DNA of 64,000 bases from Adineta vaga (taxonomy: Eukaryota; Rotifera), in NCBI GenBank assembly GCA_021613535.1, contig CP075496.1:9362001-9426000 (forward strand). Reading direction: 5' to 3'. Under the pieces are notes generated by a model, which worked only from the letters and a program-made list of their open reading frames with translations, did not search any database and had not been told where the DNA came from. Made by a program: the position numbers and the translations under genes. Shown in pieces: positions 22,217-32,344 of the stretch. Numbering within the stretch: the stretch's first letter is position 1; each line of letters starts with the position of its first letter.

Positions 22217-23999
22217 ATGAAAACTAAATCTCTATGTTATCAATGTGGACAACCGGGGCATATTGCTCGACTTTGTCCTCAGAAAAATTATGAGCTTAAA
22301 GTTGAAACTCGAACTTCGTACGTTACATCTTATTTATTTCACTTCAGGTGAAAAAATTAATAACTCTTGGATGATGTTTATTTTTAGTCAAATCGGTCAC
22401 CAACGTAGTCATTTAGAACATGCATATGATAGAAACCTATTCATGTCAGTACAGTGTTTTCAATGCGGATGGTATGGTCACTTTGCGCGAGATTGTACGA
22501 TGAAAACGAAACGGTATTGTCACAAAAATGCAAAGACAACAGCAAAAAATCAACAACAGTCGTTATCTTCTACGACTATTCCTAAAGGTAAGTTCTAATG
22601 AAAATGTGTCATAATCACATTACAAATGTGGATAATGCCTTCTTAGCAATCCATCAAACAAATGCAGCAACATCATCCACTCAAAATCATCGCATTCGTA
22701 AAGACATTATACAAAACGTGTCGGTAAGTAGAATATTTCTTCGTATACATAGTTCGTTAATAGAGCTAATTATATTTTGAAAGTATCTCTCACAATATGA
22801 AACCTACTGCAAATAGGCTTTTTTTAGTAGCACCTAAACTAGAATTATACTTTCATTTTTAGAATGATCGACGTTTGACAACTAATAGACGGAATCGAAA
22901 TACAAATCTGGAAGCACTAGCCAATGAGCTTTTGTTCAATGTATTTGAATACCTTTCAACCGGACATCTTCTCAATGCATTCCATGATCTCAATTCCCAT
23001 TTTGATACACTACTGTTCGCGCATTTTCGTGTTTGTCACTTAGATTTTCAGGCGATGTTGCAATCTAATCTAAAACAAATATGTCAGCGATATCTCTCAT
23101 TGATTAAAGATCGAATGGCTTCAGTTCGAATCTCTGATCAAAATCATAAAATGAAGCAAACGCAACTTTTATCATTAAACAGTGTGAATTTACGTCATTT
23201 CAATCATTTAAGATCAATAACATTGTGTCATATTTCTTCCGAACAAAGAATGAATAAAATAATGACTGATTGGTCTTATCTAAATTGTCTTACTCGTCTT
23301 AAGATAATAAAATGTCATTCATCGTTTCCATATCGACGATCTATTGACCTATCCAACATCATTTGGAGTTTACCTAAACTAACCCATATCTATCTGGATA
23401 CCGACTATCACAAATTCTACATGCCTGAAATAAGATCATTGTCGATTGAATATGTGGGTATTGTAGGTCATTGTTCTCGGTTAGAAGATATAGTTCAACT
23501 GATAAAAAAGACAACGTCTGTTCGTGGTCTATGCATAAGCCATCGTGATCTTAACGACGACCAATATTTTACATCACCTATTCTATCAATAACTACGTTG
23601 AAACTTTACGACATACATTCACGAGAAGTACTGATGAATCTACTACAAACAATGATCAATCTATGTCATTTAACTGTCGAAACGTACTATCTTAATTTAG
23701 ATGGTTATCAATGGGAACAGATCATTACTCAATATTTACCGAAACTACAAGTTTTCCGACTAAAAATGGATATTCAACTTACTGGGAAAAGAAACAATGA
23801 ACAAGAAGACGGTATACTTCTCGATTCATTTCGGCACCGTTTCTGGCTTGAGGAACATCGATGGTATGTTCGTTGTCATCGAAAATCACAACATAATTAT
23901 AGTGACATACTTATCTACACACCATTGTTGTTCAACAATGTCAACACAAATACAGTAGATTGTCCATTTAAATCGACTTGTCCCAGTGACAGAACTTAG
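22217..23999 (+). CDS. Fusion of two CCHC zinc knuckles to an F-box protein
   Basis: Four exons join in frame: 22217-22317, 22388-22587, 22647-22723 and 22863-23999 (504 aa). Exon 1 encodes a CCHC zinc knuckle (CYQCGQPGHIARLC) and exon 2 a second (CFQCGWYGHFARDC). Both are of the Cys-x2-Cys-x4-His-x4-Cys type that binds single-stranded nucleic acid. Exon 4 begins NDRRLTTNRRN and contains an F-box (LEALANELLFNVFEYLSTGH) plus leucine-rich sequence (LRSITLCHISSEQ, ITTLKLYDIHS) like the other F-box genes here. It stops about 150-200 residues earlier than they do (CPSDRT, then TAG at 23997). The following sequence keeps an open frame in another phase, so the C-terminus may be truncated by mutation. 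Exon phases (2, 1, 0) all match. Confidence 0.75.
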
Positions 24000-24705
24000 T
24001 CAACTTCATTCAAATCCAATCGAATATGATTGTGTTGTTTACCTATCTTTGGACACAAATTTCGCTTGTACCCTATCCTTTCTGTTTTTGATAAATTCGA
24101 TCAGTACAGTGTGTTTATCTTTATTAATATATGATATTTACCGTTTTTTTTACAAAGGATTATTGTATGTTTCGTAACGTCACAAAAAAATACTCAACTC
24201 AATGATTCAAGATAAGATCATGGAAAAAGCGATATCAAATACATGGAGAGTAACGAAAGAAAAATATCATACTGAATACCTATGATAACTGACTAAAAGA
24301 AGCACACACAATGCATAATAAGAATAAATGACTTGTTCGTATAAGAAAAACACGACATCAGTGAATATTCGATAATAAATAATTCACGTATTCTAGTTCT
24401 CCTCATTTAATTTATCATGAAATGACAAAGACATGAATAGAATAGAAATTTATCACATGGTCAAATTAATCTATATTCATAATCGATCAAAGTAAAAAGA
24501 AACATTTGCGAAAGACATGAAATTCGATAAATGATAATAAACCAAAATAGAATCAACACCAAACATGATCATTATACTATTAAGTTACACACTGTTTCCT
24601 AGTTCAACGGTACCTGAAAGAAATTGTTTTTCTTTTGGATTTCCTTTTTTTATATATAAATGACGAATTTCATTTTCTACTTGACGTATTTAATACAGTT
24701 GACTG
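24000..24705. other. Intergenic; possible remnant of F-box C-terminus
   Basis: About 0.7 kb. The first 175 bases hold an open frame in another phase from the end of the previous gene (IEYDCVVYLSLDTNFACT), possibly its former C-terminal continuation. The rest, to the GPCR start, is AT-rich with no recognisable feature. Confidence 0.35.
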
Positions 24706-25818
24706 ATGCTTTCAACTAAATGTATGTCAATAGTATTCAAGAATAATAGTTCAGATTTGCTTGCCGCTGCTAGTGCCTACACTCAAAGTGGTGTTCTATT
24801 TGTTGAATGTTGGGCATTGATCATGTTAGTTTTTGGTGGTATAGGACATTTGATGTCCATTTATGTGTTCACTCATCCTGCATTATGCAACAATCCATGC
24901 TCCATGTACTTTCTAGCAGCAACATTTGCTGGTCTCTTTGTGACATGTTTCAATCAACCAGTACGATTACTTCAAGTCGCTTTTAACAGTATTGATCCGG
25001 CAGCCCACTCAATAGTGTTCTGTAAGATACCATGGTTTCTACTCTATACATCACAGTATGTCTTATGATAATCTGTCTCAACATATATATATATGTATAT
25101 GAAGACTTTATTTTTTCATCCATTTCTTCTTAGATCCTTAGCACTTTGGTTTCTAGTCTTAGCATGTGTAGATCGTTTTTGGTGTAGTTCTGCGTCAACT
25201 GGTGCTCGTCGATGGAGTAGTATTCGAGTCGCCATTCGAGCAATCATTATTACTGTCATATTGATGAGTTTGGGTTATTCACATCTATTTGCTTTCTCAG
25301 TTATTGAATATATTCCGGCACTTCAACAATATTCGTGCAATAGCCAAAGTGGTATCTATCGAATACTCTTTGCACTTTGGAATTTGGTTATTTTCAGTCT
25401 TAGTCCACCAATTTTGATGTTTGTGTTCAGTCTCTTAACATTACGACATCTACATCAAGCAAAACGAATACACGACCATCCTCTAAGTACTAATCATAGT
25501 GGAATATTAGCAAGCAGAAATTCGAATTATATGATGCGCAGTATAAATCGACATGTCTTACGAATGTTACTGGTTCAATGTTTGGTAATTATTATTACAG
25601 GTGCACCTTTTTCCACTGGATGGTCATATGTATCGTCGACTAGCAATCAAAAGAAAGATGTACTTCAACTAGCCAAAGAAAGTTTATTGATCAACGTTGT
25701 GGGTTATTTGTCAGTAACAGGATCATGTATCAGTTTCTATCTGTTCACTTTGTCAAGTAGTCTTTTTCGATGTGAACTGATGGGTTTATTTAAATGGCGT
25801 ATTTGTCATCGACAATAA
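24706..25818 (+). CDS. Rhodopsin-like GPCR (FMRFamide/neuropeptide-receptor-like)
   Basis: Two exons, 24706-25055 and 25134-25818, join in frame (a CA|A Gln codon; 344 aa). Seven hydrophobic segments are visible. These include TM1 ALIMLVFGGIGHLMSIYVFT, TM2 MYFLAATFAGLFVTCF, TM3 LALWFLVLACVDRFWCSS with a DRF in place of DRY, TM4, TM5 WNLVIFSLSPPILMFVFSLL, TM6 MLLVQCLVIIITGAPFS and TM7 LSVTGSCISFYLFTLSS. The TM7 NPxxY motif is degenerate. Cys before TM3 and in ECL2 (QYSCNSQSG) could form the conserved disulfide. It acts at the plasma membrane through G proteins; the ligand is unknown. Similar receptors lie at 32345 and 49314. Confidence 0.85.
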
Positions 25819-26357
25819 TATGAATTCAAATTTGGCAACTATATATACTTTCTTTCTATATTCTCTATTAATATTGTCTTTGTAATAACAATTAATTTTA
25901 TTCGTCATTCTTTGGATTTCATATCAAAATAAATATTGTATTTAATTTAGTTTTTATGTCGAACTATATAGTTGTGTTATCTTGCATACTTTTGTAATCC
26001 ATGATTCTATGTAATTTCCGTTCATTATTAGTAGTAGATGCAGTAAAAGTGTGATAGAAAAATGTTCAAAACTTCTCTTTTCTACTACTCTTTCTAAAGT
26101 AAAACTTATCAGATGTAAGCTAATTAGTTATGGTATTTTCTTCATACTCTTTCTCGAGAATGCTGTCACTTCACTTTACCAACAGCTTCAAACTGATTTC
26201 AATAAATCACTAGTAATGCATTCAAATGTTGTGATGTGATCGAAAACTAGTTGGTGCGGAAAAAGGATAAAAATAAGAAGCATCAGAACAAGCAGTTCTT
26301 CCAGAGAAAAAAATCGATTATGCTTTGAATGCATTACAAGTTATTTTTCAATTCAAG
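25819..26357. other. Intergenic, no gene recognised
   Basis: About 0.5 kb of AT-rich sequence downstream of the GPCR. A small ORF at 26051-26239 has no family resemblance and looks accidental. No repeat or RNA gene was seen. Confidence 0.35.
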
Positions 26358-26619
26358 ATGAATCTACAGAAATATCTCGAGAGTGTAGTTGCGGTTAAAA
26401 CAACTATTTCACACACTCACCTACACCCTATATACTTTCATAATGATGGTGCAAGTACAGGTATGTTTTATTTGAATGTTTCTTTAAAAAAAGTACGTGA
26501 TGCGTCACTCGTCAATAGCATATAATAAATCACACATTTCTGGAGAGTAATTGCACAACGATTCTTTTTTGGTTGCAGAAACGACTATATTTTCCAATTT
26601 TCAATCATATAAATTATAA
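26358..26619 (+). CDS. Candidate small two-exon ORF or 5'-UTR exons of the F-box gene
   Basis: An open frame with natural-looking composition (MNLQKYLESVVAVKTTISH) runs to a donor G|GTATGT at 26460. A pyrimidine-rich acceptor (TTTTTTGGTTGCAG, ending 26578) then lets the frame continue (ETTIFSNFQSYKL) to TAA 26617-26619. The frame is open for about 15 codons before this Met. The stop lies 5 bases before the ATG of the next F-box gene. The splice pair may therefore really be a 5'-UTR intron of that gene with an upstream ORF. I do not recognise the peptide. Confidence 0.25.
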
Positions 26620-26624
26620 TAAAG

Positions 26625-28190
26625 ATGGAATCTATACCCGATGAATTATTTCTATCAATTTTTCGTTATCTTGATAAATTCGACTTAATCTGTGCATTCA
26701 ATAATTTAAATCAACGTTTTCAACATCTTACTCAATCATATGTATATCACATTAATTTAATTCAAGGAAACATTTTTTATAAACAATTTCAACATTTCTG
26801 TTATAATATTCTTCCATCTCAACAAAAAATAATACGATCTCTTCAGTTCGATCAATGTCAACAACTTCAATTGTTTCGTCCTCATATTCGTCAATTGATT
26901 AATCTCGAATCTTTAACTTTAAAATTACATGAAACTTATGATTACACTCCTGATGTACTCAGACATTTTCTTATCGATGCTTTATCATTAGTATCGTTGC
27001 GTGAACTTTCAATTTCTGTTCGAGGTAGTCGAACAGTATTGAAAACAATTTCATCCTTTGCAACATCAAATTTGCAAACATTGACATTATTACATTCACA
27101 TACTTGTCCAGATTTTTATGACATCTTACCAATGCCGTATATCAAATATTTTTCATGTACTGTACAATCAATTAAAACATTAGAAAATGTATTTCAAACT
27201 ATGATAAATCTCAAAGAATTGAACTTATCCGTATCCGAATGCAATAATATCAATTATTTGAATTGTTTAAAAATACCAAAAACATTTGAAAAACTACATC
27301 TAGAATGTGGACGATATGGGTGTGATCAATTTCAAAATTTACATGTAATGAGACAATTGTTCAATATATTTAAAAATAAATTTCAATCATTGAAACCTAT
27401 TGAATCACATGATAAAAAGAAGTTTTTCACCATTTCTCTTGATCATGAAAACATGCAAATCGTATTTAATAATGGTCAATTTCAACCATTTGATCTTATA
27501 TCTCGACGAGTAACATTAAAATATGGTTTTTCATCAACACTTTCTTCACAACAATTAATATATTGTACACTACTAGAAATTCCTTATATTTCTTCTAGTC
27601 AAGTTCTGCCCAATATAGATACATTCAAAGACAATATCAAATTTGTGAATTTGAAGAAAATTATATTTACTCTTCTGAATGAAGATATTGTGCCTAACAT
27701 GTATCAGTATTTATCGAAAATTATTGATCATTCTCCAAATCTAAATACTCTAACTATTAGTATTCGGAAAATGCAACTAGTAATAGAACATTTGCTTCAA
27801 TTAATTTCTCCGAAACACGCTTATCAAATAACTGATATTGAATTTGAAACAAGTTGGCATCATTCTACTTACGAAGCAACATTCTTCTTTAAATTATCAC
27901 AAATTCTACCAAATTTGAAATCAATTACTTTCACAAGTTATAAACAATTTATTAATCATTATCCGATAACATTGAATAATTTATTAGAAGATTTACAAGT
28001 TTATTTTAAAAAATTAGTTCATTTTAAATTATTAATGTATTTAAATCTTGAGATGAATCAAAACGCATTTGAAAGTTATAAGAAATCTTTAGATGAACAA
28101 CAACAACAACAGAATGATAATAGATTTTATTATACAGTAAAGAAATTCAAAACAGGTCACCGAAGGATTTGTCTTAATATATGGATCTGA
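26625..28190 (+). CDS. F-box protein with leucine-rich C-terminus
   Basis: Intronless, 521 aa. The F-box occupies residues 1-40 (MESIPDELFLSIFRYLDKFD, then NNLNQRFQHL). Leucine-rich, LRR-like strands follow: IRQLINLESLTLKL, SLRELSISVRGS, LKELNLSVSE, LNTLTISIRKMQ and LPNLKSITFTSYK. It ends IWI. A glutamine run (EQQQQQ) lies near residue 488. It is a likely SCF substrate adaptor. The frame is intact, unlike the frameshifted F-box gene at 16043. A leader intron (26461-26578) may precede it. Divergence from the 37-41 kb pair is high, so it belongs to another subgroup. Confidence 0.85.
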   Translation: MESIPDELFLSIFRYLDKFDLICAFNNLNQRFQHLTQSYVYHINLIQGNIFYKQFQHFCYNILPSQQKIIRSLQFDQCQQLQLFRPHIRQLINLESLTLKLHETYDYTPDVLRHFLIDALSLVSLRELSISVRGSRTVLKTISSFATSNLQTLTLLHSHTCPDFYDILPMPYIKYFSCTVQSIKTLENVFQTMINLKELNLSVSECNNINYLNCLKIPKTFEKLHLECGRYGCDQFQNLHVMRQLFNIFKNKFQSLKPIESHDKKKFFTISLDHENMQIVFNNGQFQPFDLISRRVTLKYGFSSTLSSQQLIYCTLLEIPYISSSQVLPNIDTFKDNIKFVNLKKIIFTLLNEDIVPNMYQYLSKIIDHSPNLNTLTISIRKMQLVIEHLLQLISPKHAYQITDIEFETSWHHSTYEATFFFKLSQILPNLKSITFTSYKQFINHYPITLNNLLEDLQVYFKKLVHFKLLMYLNLEMNQNAFESYKKSLDEQQQQQNDNRFYYTVKKFKTGHRRICLNIWI

Positions 28191-28600
28191 CTTCAAAGCA
28201 AAATAATGATGATTATTATCTGTTTTATATACAATATCTTCGAACATTTTTGTTTTTGAAAGTGAAAAGATCTTGAAGGTGTAGAATGAGACAAGATGAA
28301 AGAAAATAGTGAGAAACTCGTCCCTATATATAATAGATACTCTTTTTGGATTCTGATAGTTCTTACATTAAACTGGTTTTACTATATATTTAATTAGTTA
28401 TATAATCTTCAACCATACATTTGCGTCATCTTTAATGTTAATTCTCTTCTTTTCTTCTGACATGGTACAACAGTATGAAATAAGATTCAGAATTGTAATT
28501 TCACATTGTTATTGACAGTACATGCAATGACAAACTCTTAAAACAAACATATAAAATAATGAAAATTTTTTACATACATTAATTGGAAATCTTTCGTAGG
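28191..28600. other. Intergenic, no gene recognised
   Basis: About 0.4 kb of AT-rich sequence between the F-box gene and the DUF4246 relic. No ORF, repeat or RNA was recognised. Confidence 0.35.
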
Positions 28601-30201
28601 ATGTCTTTACTTAAACATTTAACAACTACAACTGAAATTGAACAATCATCATCATCAATAATTGATCTAACAGATGAAAATCCTGATTTGAATTGAATAT
28701 GATGTATTTAAGTGGAACGATTCGATCAAAAGTGAATCGGTAGGAGAAAATGAACAATGCAACTATATGAAATAAATGTAAACAAGAAGCATTGAACCAA
28801 AACATTCATATAGAGAAACGAATTGATTATGTTTCAGCTGAATTAGAATATTATTCTTCAATTAAAGATGGATCTCTAGAAATGTCTGCTGTTGATGGTG
28901 TATGGCAAAGTGATGGTTTAATACTGGTTAATATCAAAGAATCATTAATTACAAATATAGCATCATTCGAAAATGTGCCGGAACAAGAAAAAGATTGGCA
29001 TCCTAATACGAATCAACAAATATTAGATCTGGTTCATCCATCATTATTTTGTCTTATTAATGAAGTTTCAAGAATTATTATTGATCAAAATCAATTGGTT
29101 AATCTTTAAAATGCTATAGAACATATCGGTGACGGAGAAATTATTGATATGAACTCAAAAGCTAATATATCATCAATAAAAATGCAAAGAAGAGTATCAT
29201 CGAGTTATACGCGATCGAATACATATCAATGGTTACCAGCTGGATTTAGTGTTTCCCCAACTGGTCAAGTTAAAATTGAATCTTATATTAATAATTTACA
29301 TCCTATTGAACAAATTTTTGAATATGTTTTTTTCCTTTATTTAACAAAGTTTTAACAGATTTAATTGATGTGAAACCCAATCGACTCAAAATGGACCCAT
29401 ATAATTGGTATGATCAATCAGATGAAAACGATCTTGAAGTAGATAGTGATGATGATGATCCAATGGAGTCTTTGTCATTAAATATCCGTGATTTAACTAA
29501 ATTTCAAATGCCTATATTGTCATCTTGAAAAATCGATTTACCTGGAAGAAAATTACAAATTATTGTTAACTTAGCAAATATTATTTTAACACCAGATAAT
29601 CGAACAAATGATGGTGGTGTTTGGCATGTTGAAGGAATGGAAAATGAACATTGTTGCTTCAGGAATATATTACTATTCAAGTTCAAATCTGACTCAATCA
29701 GATTTACAATTTCGAACAGCTATATGTGAACCATATTATGGACAAGATGATCATCGAGGTCTTCGAAGAGTCTATGGTTTGGCTGATGAAAGTCCATTGA
29801 ATCAATTATTAGGTTCAGTAATTACACAAGAAAATCGTTGTATTGCATTTCCAAATATTTACCAACATCGTGTAGCACCATTTCAGTTGAAAGATCCGAC
29901 ACAACTAGGTGTGCGCAAAATTCTTGTCTTTTTTCTAGTAGATCCATCACTTCGAGCTATATCAACTGCTCATGTTCCGCCACAACAATTTCAATGGTAT
30001 CACAATATAATCCGTAATATTACTCCCTTTGATCAATTAACATCCATAGTCATTGATAGAATTTTGAATTATGTTGATTATCCGATGACATTATAGGAAG
30101 CAAAACAATATCGAGAAAAATTAATGGTAGAAAGAAAATATTTTATTGCACAAAATACCAAATTATCATTTGAAAGACCGTTTTCATTATGTGAACATTA
30201 A
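28601..30201 (+). pseudogene. Broken DUF4246 (fungal-type) gene
   Basis: Fragments in different frames line up with the fungal DUF4246 family in the correct order: DGVWQSDGLI, DWHPNTNQQILDLVHPSLF, YQWLPAGFSVSPTGQVKIES, YINNLHPIEQI, LPGRKLQIIVNLANIILT, GGVWHVEGMENEH, GQDDHRGLRRVYG, FPNIYQHRVAPFQLKDPT, FFLVDPSLRAISTAHVPP and the C-terminal FERPFSLCEH. Disruptions are TAA 29107, a frame change near 29340, TGA 29526-29528, a frame change near 29655 (two bases apparently lost between EH and IVAS) and TAG 30094-30096. The 5' part (from ATG 28601) is also in disjoint frames. DUF4246 is common in fungi and rare in animals; its WHVEG...H pattern recalls 2OG/Fe oxygenase-like metal sites, but its function is not established. 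It is a horizontally acquired gene in decay. Confidence 0.85.
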
Positions 30202-31214
30202 AGGAATGTAAAAGTTTTTTTCGTGTTTTTACTGGAACCCAAAAATTTGTATTTTTATATTAATAAAGCAGATGACTTTACCATTGAGGATAGATATGTA
30301 AGTTTACGTTTTGGTATATAGAATCAAAGATGAATTAATGTGAAGAACGTTACTTGTAGAGAAGACTATGAAACTGAAAGTTCAGCTATCACAATAACGA
30401 AATATAGTAAGTAGAATTTGGTTTGGTAACGATTCTAAAGTCATCAAGTTATTAGTTGACCAAGGACATTATTTTATTTTATTTTTCTTTGTTTTTTTAA
30501 CGAACGGTATGCATTAGAATGTTTTGTTTTTTGGATCGATCAGCAATGACATCTAATTCTATATAACTTTTCAAAGATGAACACGTGAATGCAGGTTATA
30601 TAATCTATATATAATGAGTTTAGGAGTAAACAATGAAAAAAAAAAGAGTGAATTGTATTACATTTTAATTACGACGAGTGTGTACTTATCATTTGCGTCT
30701 AATGGTACAAGAAACAAATGATTTTCGTTTTGATCTTTAGAATTCAAATTACACAGATCATTCACTATGAAACGATCAACTAAAATCTAATATCTACTTC
30801 GTTTCAAAATCGCATATAAAATAAACTTATTTTGTAAGATTTTGATTGTGTTTGAAATGTTTAAAAATTTTCGAGTGTCATCGATGAAGTAGAATTGAAA
30901 ATATTTGATATTCAATAAACATTTTTAACACTCAAATAAAATTGCGTTAAATGTATATATTTGTTTCTTTGTTATTTTGATTTATCAATAGTGGTTGAAT
31001 CAATATTCTCATTTTTTGTTCTCTTTTCTGTTGGTGATAATGATTTCACTTACAATGAGAACCATTTTTTAACGACTTCTCAACTTACATCTGATGCACC
31101 ACATGACGACAGAGAATGAGAAATTCCAATAACTTTATTCAAGGAAATTTCCAGACAAATATTCTCACATAAATATGGACATGTTTCACCATCCAAGTTA
31201 TCTTATACGTATAT
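30202..31214. other. Intergenic, no gene recognised
   Basis: About 1 kb of AT-rich DNA between the DUF4246 relic and the CCCH-RING2-Ubl gene. It has poly-T near 30480-30500 and poly-A near 30636-30650. No coding frame with family resemblance, RNA gene or repeat was seen. It presumably holds the promoter of the next gene near its 3' end. Confidence 0.4.
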
Positions 31215-32006
31215 ATGGCTGCAATATTTGATACGCATGAAACACAAAATACATCTGACAATTACAATCAAATGTTGGATAATTTTATCAAAAAACGATT
31301 AAATCTTGTTCAAAATGATGCACATCCATGTTTACAGAAAAAGCTTTGCAAAAAAGGTTCACAATGTCCCTTTATCGGTTTACCAAATGATACGTGTTTA
31401 TTTCATCTGACAGACGAGTGTAACTATGGAAAAAAATGTCGATATACTCATTATGATGAATATGCAAAAATATACAAAGATGCAAAACACGAATTTAAAA
31501 AGATGCTGGAAGAAATGCGTTTAAATGCTAAAAAAGCTATAGAACTCGACAAAGAATGGTTGGATCAAAATACACGTGTATGTCCAAAGTGCACTGTACC
31601 AGTAGAAAAGATCAATGGTTGTCCATCAATGTCATGCCCAGTTTGTCAAATACAGTTCAATTGGGATCAAATGAAATATGCAAAAGGTGCTGCTAATCTA
31701 CACAAATTTGATCGAGCACTAAATGAAGCAGAAAATCTACGTTTACGACCATTGTCTGAACAGAAGATTAATGTGATCGTTATTGCATCGGCAGGAAAAG
31801 GATATAGTATAAATCTTGCATTATCCGATGCTCAAGTGGAAGACATTATGAAAGAAATGGAAGAACGAACGAAGATTCCAGTTAACCGACAGCGAATGAT
31901 ATCTTGTGGGAAAGAATTATGCAAAGAAAAATCAATCGCAGAATATGCCATTAAGAATGGCAGTATTATTTTCTTAGTTCAACGCTTACCTGGTGGGTCG
32001 AATTAA
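31215..32006 (+). CDS. CCCH zinc finger - RING2/IBR-like - ubiquitin-like fusion protein ending in Gly-Gly-Ser-Asn
   Basis: Intronless, 263 aa, with ATG at 31215. Residues 61-79 (CLFHLTDECNYGKKCRYTH) fit a Cys-x7-Cys-x5-Cys-x3-His finger, a class that binds RNA. A second cysteine/histidine cluster lies just before it (C45, C51). Residues 123-150 (CPKCTVPVEKINGCPSMSC...CQIQFNW) match the RING2 (Rcat) end of RBR ubiquitin ligases. C136 sits in the catalytic position, but the usual following His is Ser. RING1 and a full IBR are absent. Residues 184-263 form a ubiquitin-like beta-grasp (INVIVIASAGKGYSINLALS, IPVNRQRMISCGKEL, IIFLVQRLPGGSN). It ends in Gly-Gly plus two residues, as in ubiquitin precursors that are processed. 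Function is inferred: an RNA-linked E3 or a self-conjugating modifier. Confidence 0.8.
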   Translation: MAAIFDTHETQNTSDNYNQMLDNFIKKRLNLVQNDAHPCLQKKLCKKGSQCPFIGLPNDTCLFHLTDECNYGKKCRYTHYDEYAKIYKDAKHEFKKMLEEMRLNAKKAIELDKEWLDQNTRVCPKCTVPVEKINGCPSMSCPVCQIQFNWDQMKYAKGAANLHKFDRALNEAENLRLRPLSEQKINVIVIASAGKGYSINLALSDAQVEDIMKEMEERTKIPVNRQRMISCGKELCKEKSIAEYAIKNGSIIFLVQRLPGGSN

Positions 32007-32344
32007 TATAACTTATTATATTTCATTGAAAAATAATAGTTCCAAACATATTTGTCTGCGAACATATAACGAATAAATATATTTCATGCTAATAAAAGAA
32101 TCTATACCTAACATTCTTTTTTTATAAAAGAATACTCTCAAATGAACATCGAAATGTTTGTCGTACTGAAATCGACCTAAAAAGATGTAGTATTGAAGCT
32201 GAACTTATATTGTTGCTATAGATTGATATCGATCAAATGATAATGATATAAAATATTTCAACCTGACTATTTTTTGATAACGAATTATAAAAATAATTGA
32301 ACGTTCTTTTTATTTTATTACCCACACCTATACAATGTGACATA
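32007..32344. other. Convergent intergenic spacer
   Basis: About 340 bases between the 3' ends of the Ubl-fusion gene and the GPCR. It is AT-rich with A/T runs as expected around polyadenylation sites. Nothing else was recognised. Confidence 0.35.
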
